A stretch of 64,000 nt of DNA from Tigriopus japonicus (taxonomy: Eukaryota > Arthropoda > Copepoda > Harpacticoida > Harpacticidae), in assembly GCA_010645155.1 (NCBI GenBank), contig CM021318.1, positions 2,314,811 through 2,378,810 of the forward strand, read 5' to 3'. Shown piece by piece: positions 56,611 through 64,000 of this stretch. Positions within the stretch are counted from its first letter, which is position 1; every line of letters starts with the position of its first letter. The translations under genes were made by a program, and so were the position numbers. The notes below the pieces were generated by a model. The model saw nothing but the letters and a program-made list of their open reading frames with translations. It ran no database searches and was not told the DNA's origin.

Positions 56611-56618
56611 GTAATTAT

Positions 56619-57490
56619 TAGAGATGTCGCATTGGCGCAAAATGTTTTTTTACACTTTTCACAATTTATTTGCACTTTTTGCCATTTTTGGACTAAAATT
56701 CCAAAAGTACTTGAAATGCTCATTTTTGAACTTATTTTTTGAAAAAAGTTTTTTTTAATTTGAAGTCAGAGATTCAATTTTCTTGAATTTCTCTGTTGTG
56801 CTTGACATCTACAAACATTCACATACGAACACAAACACAAGCATAGAGAAACCAAAATATCAGTTCTTTCTTGATCCAGAAAAATCTCTCGTGATCGCTA
56901 CCACCAGATTGGCAAAGGCAGTGGAAAACAACAATTTCCTCCTCGAACTTATCGTTGCATATGGCTTTGGAACCTGGTTTTTGAAGGTGTTTTTTGTCGA
57001 TATCGTCCAGCACTTGAGCCGCTACCAAAATCGTAATTGGTTTAACTTCAAAGTGAGTGACGAGGAGAAAAAAAGCTCTCCTTGGATTTGCATGTGTTTC
57101 TCTCAGCTCATCATGGAAATCTTTCTACGAGATCCGACGTTTTCAGAGTTGCCACTCAAAAGTAGGTCCAACAAACAAATAAGAGGCGTGTTTGGCTTCA
57201 AAATAGCTGTTTTTGTGCACGACGAGATTATCAATTCCATTCAGACTTGGGATTGGATTTGGGAAGGTAGCTTAAGGAATCAACCGTCGGAGGGAATATA
57301 ATCTCCTTGAGGAACTCCTCCTTCTAGTGTAGTGGGAAAGTGTGAGTGAGTTCGTAAGTGTAAGTATGCGTGTGAATGAATGTACTAAAAAAATTTGATT
57401 TTTTTTTTTTACAGGAACGTTTTTTCCTATTTTTTTGCACTTTTAGTAGCACTTTTTGCACTTTTTATTTGCACCAAAATGACACCTCTA
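56619..57490. mobile_element. hAT-type element containing a 172-residue ORF
   Basis: Termini are TAGAGATGTCGCATTGGCGCAAA and ...TTTGCACCAAAATGACACCTCTA (imperfect inverted repeats), flanked by the exact 8-bp duplication GTAATTAT (56611-56618 and 57491-57498). The ends carry TTTTTGCACTTTT motifs. A long open frame sits in the middle. Confidence 0.82.
56783..57301 (+). CDS. Hypothetical ORF carried inside a hAT-type element
   Basis: 172 residues from the first ATG. It reads YQFFLDPEKSLVIATTRL, LLELIVAYGFGTWFLKVF, IVQHLSRYQNRNWFNFK and so on to a stop just before the 3' terminus. It has no similarity to a transposase and no domain was recognised. The minus strand of the same segment is also open over most of its length (VLDDIDKKHLQKPG, EEEIVVFHCLCQ), so the coding strand is uncertain. 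It could be a captured host gene fragment. Confidence 0.3.
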   Translation: MNFSVVLDIYKHSHTNTNTSIEKPKYQFFLDPEKSLVIATTRLAKAVENNNFLLELIVAYGFGTWFLKVFFVDIVQHLSRYQNRNWFNFKVSDEEKKSSPWICMCFSQLIMEIFLRDPTFSELPLKSRSNKQIRGVFGFKIAVFVHDEIINSIQTWDWIWEGSLRNQPSEGI

Positions 57491-57540
57491 GTAATTATTA
57501 ACATTTTTCTGCAATGTTATCACATTTGAGGAAAGCTGTA

Positions 57541-58195
57541 ATGAGACATGCAGGGGGAGGTTTGAGTGATCTCTTCAAAAATCTTATCGCGGGCGGATGA
57601 AAGAAGAGAAAAGGCTTGTTTGGCAACAGTGGGTGGCTCGTGAGAATTTGGGCAGTTTAAGGGTTTTTGCAATTTACAGACCGCCCTTGTGAATTAGATG
57701 CCATGAAAAATGTCGAATTGCAAGTTTGAACACCTTTGGTTAGGATTTTGGAAAAAAATGTACACTTTATTTGCTCGTTCTTGCACGAGAAAATTCTCAA
57801 CAAAAGGCCACTTTTTTTGGGTAAGTACAAGTGTAAGTGATGTTATAAGCACTGTTTTGCATTGTAAAGCTCCAAAACCATCAAGGTACCAAACAAAATG
57901 CCGTGTTTTGTACGTGTTTCTCTTCAATATCAAAGGTCTTTTTCAAGTGCTTGCCATTTTTTAATCAAAACAATAATTTTGCAAATTCTTACAAAACCGA
58001 GAGTCAAAATGTCCAAACTTACAATGCGACATTTTTTGTAGCATCTAAGTCAAAAGGGCAGTCTGTAAAACGCAAAAACCCTTGCACTGACCAAAATCTT
58101 ACATTGACGAACAAGCCTTTTCTCTTCTTTCATCCGCCCGCGATAAGATTTTTGAAGAGATCACTTAAACCTCCCCCTGCATGCCTCATTGTAAT
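57541..58195. mobile_element. Foldback element with ~150-bp inverted arms
   Basis: The arms run about 57541-57690 and 58050-58195. They share ATGAGACATGCAGGGGGAGG, GATCTCTTCAAAAATCTTATC, GCGGGCGGATGAAAGAAGAG and the inner AAGGGTTTTTGC...TTACAGACCGCC segments as reverse complements with few changes. The centre is non-coding. A solo relative of the inner arm is at 44915-44960. Target duplication not resolved. Confidence 0.7.
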
Positions 58196-58721
58196 GTAAT
58201 AAAATGTGTAATTGTAATAACAAAATATTAGCTTTGTAAGTACTATTTTTGGACTCTGTGTGATTAGGCAGTTCCAACGGTACCTTAACAATTACTGTCC
58301 AACCAAGTTGAAGGTTTCGAGTAAAACCCAAAAAATACATTTTTGAGGGTGTCATGTAGGAAAAAAAATAGATTTTTATTTTTTCACCAACGCGTGTAAA
58401 AGGTTAACATCGTTGGTTAATGAATTCATTTCAAATTTTTCATCACTATGGCCTTTAAAATTGAATAGAAGCTGAACCTCAATTCTTAGACTCCCAGTTC
58501 AAACATAGAGCCTTGAATTGAGAAAATGCTCAAAGTTTTTAAGAACCTGGAAGTAAAATTGCTTTTCTGACAATCAAAATTAATCCAAATGTCAGCTTCA
58601 CCATCTGTGGAATTTAAACAAGTTAAGCTTATGTAAAGTATGCGCAAAAGCGAAAAGGAATATTTCACAAGTCACCTGAGTCACAAGGATGCTATGCGAA
58701 CCTTATAATTCTTTATGAATT
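58196..58721. other. Non-coding spacer
   Basis: No gene or repeat recognised between the foldback element and the next hAT-type element. Confidence 0.4.
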
Positions 58722-58729
58722 ATTATTAT

Positions 58730-59427
58730 TAGGGACAGGAAGTTAAGACGAATAAAACTGTCAAATTAAACGAAAAAAGACGAATATAATTACCTGATTA
58801 GACGAAAAAGACAAATAAAATTGACCGATTAAACGAAACAAAGACGAATAAAAGTTCCCAACAGACGAAAAATAAAGAAAAAAATTCTTGCAAAATGGAA
58901 AAAAATCGAATTAATTTCCCAAAAAGGCGAATGAACCTATCTTATAAGAAAGAAGGAAAATTAAATGCCCGTCCAGACCAAAAAAAAAGACGTTTGAAGC
59001 TGCTCCCACAAAATAGACGTTATGTATGTCCCTATTGATAAGGACCAATCTGTCTGAACTGATCTGATTGTCAAAAACGGTGAAATCTAGAAAATTTAAA
59101 AAAAAGGAAGTACCTAACGAGCAAGAATTAGCCAGTAGTACATATGTCAAATAAAAACCAAGAGTTAAAAATGCCTTTTTAAAGGAACGTTTTTAGTAGA
59201 GCTTTACTTAAAATCAGATTTGCAAATCCAATATTTGTTCTGATGGCCTTTTCAACCCAATAGTAATCTTTTCTTTCTGTGTCTGACAAGCAACTGTACG
59301 AGTACAAGTTAATTCATAAGTGTGGATTGTATTTTGTTTGTGCAAAACCGCAACTGACAATCAAACCATTACATTGGCCTATGATTGGTGAGGTTATAAG
59401 TTTATTCGTCTTAAGTTCCTGTCCCTA
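58730..59427. mobile_element. hAT-type element with GACGAATAAAA internal repeats
   Basis: Termini are TAGGGACAGGAAGTTAAGAC and GTCTTAAGTTCCTGTCCCTA (one small difference), flanked by the 8-bp duplication ATTATTAT (58722-58729 and 59428-59435; low-complexity, so weaker evidence). About four degenerate copies of an AGACGAATAAAA.TT...ATTAAACGAAA unit follow the left end. No transposase. Confidence 0.8.
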
Positions 59428-59670
59428 ATTATTATTATTTTTCTTTTATTTTTTAATTGTTATTATTAAAGGTTCGCATTATTTGCTCTTGTGACGAACT
59501 AAACAACACAAAACCAAACCGGTTATTGTTGCTGATCTTTCTTATTCGTGAAATATTCGTCCTGTATGAACGTGCTGTCGAACTATCACCCACCCAACCC
59601 ACGGTTTCACTTTTTGTCTTCACCATAGAAGCATCATAGTGATGCTAACTCTTAGGAATGGATAAGCGTA

Positions 59671-59912
59671 ATCGAACGAATTCAGCTGGGGATTCTGGGG
59701 CCAAAATGGCTAGGGATGCGTCAAAGCTGAGACTAAGACTCAAATAAGCTGTATTAAAGTTCTCGAGCTCAACTCGCATTCTTCATTTTGACAATCGATC
59801 AAAACATTAACTTTTCCCTCACGTATTAAACCTAAGCTATAAAATGCCCGAGCCTATTTCCGACCCATCCCTAGCCAGTTTGACCCCAAATCCTCCACTG
59901 AATTCTTTCGAC
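59671..59912. mobile_element. MITE-like inverted pair of a dispersed repeat
   Basis: 59671-59727 and 59861-59912 are inverted relatives (GAATTCAGCTGGGGATTCTG...GGCTAGGGATG). Single copies lie at 563-627 and 31261-31316. The pair suggests a short inverted-repeat element; its exact ends are not defined. Confidence 0.5.
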
Positions 59913-60296
59913 TACACTCATCCATTGCCACGGACCTAAATATTTTACTTGCACACCATGAACCCCCGTTCATGGTAAACAGCAAAGGATGTTACAGACG
60001 TATTTTAATTTTCAGACGAGCTAGCTTTTTCCGTTGCCTGCAGATCCCGGATCTTTGATGATAGAGATGACTATGTGCCCGTGCCTAGACTATCCGCATG
60101 ACTCAGGTAATAGTGAAATATGCATTTCATGTAACATTGTGAAATTGTGTTTTTAAAAAGGCTCCTTTCAGCGAAATGACGCCTTTGAATGGTAGATGGC
60201 ATTGGTCAAGTATTTCATAGTTTAGAAGTTCCGTGGTCTATGCATTAGCGTAACTTCAATTTGAAAGTCAGTAACCGGTTTGTGACGTTTGCTTGA

Positions 60297-60670
60297 AACC
60301 ACCATAGAGGTTGTGAAGAATTGATTGTTGTCTTTTGCTATGGATGCTGCCATGACCTGCCGCGTAGACATCGCTGTAGGCCAGCCAGCACTGTCCAGAC
60401 ACATAAAAAGAGACAAATTACCTAATATTTCAAGTAAATTTGCCAACAATGTCACCAACCATTGTCCTTTTTGATATCGGTAAACAATTATGATACTTAT
60501 TTATCAATACAATATCACACATATTGCGAAATAATTAAAATTATGTTGAGTTTTGTCTCTTCCTGAGTGCATGGACAGTGCTGGCTGGCCTTTAGCGATG
60601 TCTACGTGTCAGGCTGGTAGGGCGGGAATAGAGGGGGACAACAAACAATTCTTCACAACCTCTATTCATT
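60297..60670. repeat. Inverted repeat, ~100-bp arms
   Basis: The arms at about 60297-60412 and 60570-60670 share TAGAGGTTGTGAAGAATTG, GTAGACATCGCT and GGCCAGCCAGCACTGTCCA as reverse complements with moderate divergence. It looks like an old foldback element. Confidence 0.65.
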
Positions 60671-60849
60671 CGTTATGAGTGTGACGCGATCAAACAAATA
60701 GTGTCGCCGTTTTTTGCATTGAGTTTGTATCTGTATGTTTTTGGAAGTCAATTTATGCGTACACGTTTTGACCCGAAAACATACACTGTAGCTAATATGG
60801 CAACAGTTGGCCAAAAATACGGTATGTGTGATTGCGTCAATAATTGACA

Positions 60850-60960
60850 AGTAGAACAGAAAAAAATATGTTCAAAATGCTTTTATGTCAATGTTTTTAT
60901 TGACATAAAAACATTGATATAAAAGCAATATGAGCATATTTTTCTCCTATTTACAGCATT
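60850..60960. repeat. AT-rich hairpin with 23-nt near-perfect stem
   Basis: 60878-60900 pairs with 60905-60927 (one mismatch) around a 4-nt loop. Pairing continues imperfectly outward over the ATATG(T/C)TCA segments to about 60850 and 60960. It could be a MITE relic or hairpin RNA source. Confidence 0.6.
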
Positions 60961-61732
60961 TTTTTCTCTTGAACTTCCTACTTTGTTTGGATTTCAAAAG
61001 CTTCATGACGACGCTTCTTTCCCATGAGCTTCTGTAGACTTGACCAGATCACTGTCAACAAAGGCAGCCATTGTGAAGGTCGTTGTAAAATAAAAGAAAG
61101 TCATTCTACAATTATCATTTAATCTAAAAAAATACTGGGTTACCATACTTATCTCGCATACTTTGGGCTGCTAAACCAATAAGAGAACTGAAGCATTCCC
61201 CTTGTTATCCTGATGTAACTCTAGCTTACAACGGTACACATTCTATAGTTTGGAAAAGTGATTGTAGGAAAAATGGTCACAGGTAAGAAGGTCACATAAA
61301 TTTTGTTATTTTTCGTGAATAGATTGCATTCCACCCAAGTTATTTTCAAAGCATAGGGTAACATCTTGAGGGTAGGGAGCAAGTTGGACTGAACAGGGGG
61401 AAGGGGAACACCTTTCATTGGGATCAGACAGATCTGGGGCGGGTTGAGGCCAATGTTTAAAAAATGTGCCTGCAATGACTGAACCTTTGCCTTGGTATGA
61501 TTGTGTTTCCCCCAAGATTTTCTCGTCCTCCCATGAGACCATTTTTAATCATGGAAAAGATTTAGATTCTTTGGGTCGCCCTCTCAACTCCCTTCAGAGC
61601 TGTGCAGGTCGTTTTCACTTTGTAACCGTTTTACTATGACCTTCTTAGCGAGACCATTTTACCTTGTGACCTTTTTACCGTGATCGTTTTGCCTTGTGAC
61701 ATTTTTTTCGTGACTGTTCTACCTAATGAGTC

Positions 61733-61901
61733 TAGAATGGTGGATAAAAAAGTTTTTTTTTTCCTGCAGAGCAGAAAATCTAGACGTTTTACATTACAGG
61801 TCAGCTGGGGTCAGCTGAACACTAACACTAAAGGTGAGCTAGTTGCACTGCCGTCTAGAATTTCTGCTCTGCAGGAAAAAAACTTTTTTTTCCACCCTCT
61901 A
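61733..61901. mobile_element. Short hairpin MITE (169 bp)
   Basis: About 50-bp arms (61733-61785 and 61852-61901) share TTTCCTGCAGAGCAGAAA(A)T(C)TAGACG as inverted copies, with TAG...GGTGGA / TCCACC...CTA ends. The TA at both ends would fit a Tc1/mariner-type target duplication. Confidence 0.65.
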
Positions 61902-62413
61902 CGTTATGACTAAGGACGGGCAGAAGGTGTAAATAAATATAGCCTTGTAGTAACCAAAAGTTGCAGAAAAATGAACCCAAAAGTGCAAAACAAAGTGCAG
62001 AAAAAGGAGGAACGTGCAAATAAATGTCGAAAAAAGAGCAAATAACTTGCATTTGGACTTAAAAAGTCATGCAAAGTCAAAGTACTCACGGCGCTTAATT
62101 GAGCTTGAGAAGTCATTTTTGAGTTCTAAAGACACCGGAGACTAGTTATGAGGTGAAGACCAATGTGGCAAGTTTGCTGATTCGACAAGAAGTTTCATGT
62201 GCCTTGAACGATCTAAAAGTAAGCCAAGGGAAACTTTTTTGAATTGGTGTGGTTTTCAAGCTTTTATTCTGACAGTTAGCGGGATGAAGATCCACAACTT
62301 TGGGATCTACACGTCTGGTTCCATTTGGAGGAACCGATTCATTTTTTTCCTCCCATAGTGCGAGAAGGGTTTAACGGTGAGATATTCAAGGTACAAAGGA
62401 TGAAAGTCTGATT
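61902..62413. other. 3' flank of the repeat precursor gene
   Basis: Non-coding. A possible isolated first exon on the minus strand (ATG at about 62116, donor GTGAGT) has no partner exon. Confidence 0.35.
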
Positions 62414-63566
62414 TTAACCATGGTATCCATATCCATGACCATAACCGTATCCACGGCCATAACCATATCCACCATAGCCATAACCGTAGCCGGGCTCAGC
62501 ATCACGCTTCTCCAAATCTCTGAATCCCCAGACGGTGTTTCCAACGAAAGAGGTGGCGCCATTAGGGTGTTGGGCAAGGGCCTTGTCGTCATCGGACTTT
62601 TCGGTCTTCTCGGGCTCCTCATCAGCAGATCTTTTTCCCAAACCCCAGATGGTGCGTCCAACGTAAGAAGAACCACCATAGGGATGAGCGGCATAACCTC
62701 CATAACCATAGGCATCAGCCTCAGCGGATCGCTTGCCACGGGGGAATCCCCAGACAGTGCGGCCAACATAAGAGGTGGCACCACCGGGGTGAGAAGCAAT
62801 GCCAGGTCCATAGCTGGGCTCAGCATCAGCAGATCGCTTTCCAAGACCCCAGACGGTGCGGCCGACATAAGAAGAACCACCATAAGGATGAGCAGCATAA
62901 CCATATCCGTAACCAGGTTCGGCATCACGCTTCTCCAAATCTCTGAATCCCCAGACGGTGTTTCCAACAAAAGAGGTGGCGCCATTAGGGTGTTGGGCAA
63001 GAGCCTTGTCGTCATCAGACTTCTCGGCCTTCTTGGGTTCCTCATCAGCAGATCGCTTTCCCAAACCCCAGATGGTGCGTCCAACATAAGAAGAACCACC
63101 ATAGGGATGAGCAGCATAACCTCCATAACCATAGGCATCAGCCTCAGCGGATCGCTTGCCACGGGGGAATCCCCAGACAGTGCGGCCAACATAAGAGGTG
63201 GCACCACCGGGGTGATAGGCAAGAGCAGGTCCATAGCTGGGCTCAGCATCGGCAGATCGCTTGCCACGGGGGAATCCCCAGACAGTGCGGCCAACATAAG
63301 AGGTGGCACCACCGGGGTGATAAGCAAGAGCAGGTCCATAGCTAGGCTCAGCATCAGCAGATCGCTTTCCAAGACCCCAGACAGTGCGGCCAACATAAGA
63401 AGTGGCACCACCAGGGTGAGAGGCAATACCAGGTCCGTAACCGTAAGACGGGTCAGCAACCACGCTGGAAACAGCGCAGGCAACAAGCTGGAATAAAAGA
63501 TTTTTTTACTAGAGCCCTGTAATTCTTTATGAACAAATGATGATTTGCTTACCACGAAAGCCTTCA
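62414..63566 (-). CDS. Secreted repeat precursor with nine KR sites (peptide precursor or cuticle-type protein)
   Basis: Minus-strand exons are 63566-63552 (MKAFV) and 63487-62414, GT-AG, phase 0, 362 residues. Residues ~1-17 form a signal peptide (MKAFVLVACAVSSVVA). The rest is ten segments separated by nine Lys-Arg sites. Nine segments hold the core HP(G/Y/N)G(A/S)(T/S)S(Y/F)VG(R/N)T(V/I)WG. Segment ends are WGLG-KR (4), FPRG-KR (3) and RDLE-KR (2). Gly before KR would allow C-terminal amidation (WGL-amide, FPR-amide) after convertase cleavage. Spacers start SADAEP, SAEADAYG, SADEEP. Segments 4-6 are repeated as 8-10, showing internal duplication. A Tyr/Gly tail ends the protein. Copepod secreted and cuticle proteins with KRSADAEP spacers are an alternative reading. 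No known peptide family was recognised. Confidence 0.8.
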
Positions 63567-63665
63567 TGTTGATAAAAAGAATTCTTTTTAAAAAATGATT
63601 CAACCACCCACTGAACTATCTGAAGTCCAGAGCTGTAGTGAGATGCCATCATTTGCTCCCTGATC

Positions 63666-63674
63666 CTTTATATA
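63666..63674 (-). promoter_or_regulatory. TATA box of the repeat precursor gene
   Basis: TATATAAAG on the minus strand, about 100 bp before the start codon. This spacing would place transcription start near 63640 and leave a short leader. Confidence 0.7.
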
Positions 63675-64000
63675 CTCAAACCTCTTGAACAATCACCACC
63701 ACATGCGCTCGAATCCTCCCTCCATTGCCATCAACGCCAATCGTCGTAAAATAATGCGCGTGTGTACGGTTTGAAATGATCATATTGGCAATGAACGTGG
63801 AATGGCTTACTTACACAACCATTGCTAGTTAGCAACCAACTGTTGTCTCAACTTGGGTTTCTTAAAAAGCTCTACACATTCCTTAGACCTGATATATGAC
63901 CAACGAATCGTAAATTTTGTCACTTTCATGTCTTTGCCCTTTGATATTTTCCTCATCTATTTATTCTCGTGCTTCACCAACGAGCATAAACAAAGAAGTG
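63675..64000. other. Upstream flank
   Basis: Nothing recognised; probably further promoter sequence of the minus-strand precursor gene. Confidence 0.4.

Noticed and set aside
61306..61542. Minus-strand ORF of 78 residues
   Set aside because: No domain, no splice context and low-complexity Pro/Ser composition.
62084..62116. Possible first exon MTSQAQLSA with GTGAGT donor (minus)
   Set aside because: No downstream exon could be linked in the following kilobase.
62420..63603. Long ORFs on the plus strand and in a second minus frame over the repeat precursor
   Set aside because: They mirror the tandem repeats; only the frame with signal peptide and splice site is consistent.

Overview
This window looks like nuclear DNA of an arthropod, most likely a crustacean of the copepod type. 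The genes are eukaryotic with GT-AG introns, mostly 40-100 bp with a few of 1-5 kb. The gene set (peritrophin-type chitin-binding protein, snakeskin-like four-membrane-span protein, secreted beta-gamma crystallin, KR-spaced repeat precursor) fits an invertebrate. The copepod assignment is inference. An assembly gap of N lies at 33495-34391.

Left part (0.7-16 kb), gene-dense: the mRNA decapping enzyme DCP2 with an intronless chitin-binding mucin inside its first intron; two small membrane-protein ORFs; a five-exon secreted beta-gamma crystallin; a minus-strand four-span membrane protein; an unresolved minus-strand locus; a 64-residue protein with a myristoylation-type start; and an intronless kinase-WD40 protein whose VAIK lysine is arginine.

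Middle (16-34 kb) is mostly mobile DNA. Several non-autonomous hAT-type elements can be delimited exactly by terminal inverted repeats and 8-bp target duplications. One contains a second insertion with a 9-bp duplication and tandem-array arms (Mutator-like foldback). There are also tRNA-derived SINE-like heads, a Tc1/mariner transposase fragment, and a six-exon secreted protein at 29.6-32.9 kb.

Right part (34-64 kb): phosphoethanolamine N-methyltransferase; the first three exons of UTP15, head-to-head with an eEF1A lysine methyltransferase (EEF1AKMT4-like); a four-exon Bcl-2 family gene convergent with HAX1; the ribosomal proteins eS28 and eL36; further hAT and foldback elements; and a 362-residue secreted repeat precursor with nine KR sites, seven preceded by Gly. 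Themes are housekeeping RNA and ribosome genes (DCP2, UTP15, eS28, eL36), an apoptosis pair (Bcl-2-like and HAX1), and secreted or cuticle-type proteins. The most unusual material is the nested hAT/foldback structure, the repeat precursor, the kinase-WD40 protein and the ORF-carrying hAT element.
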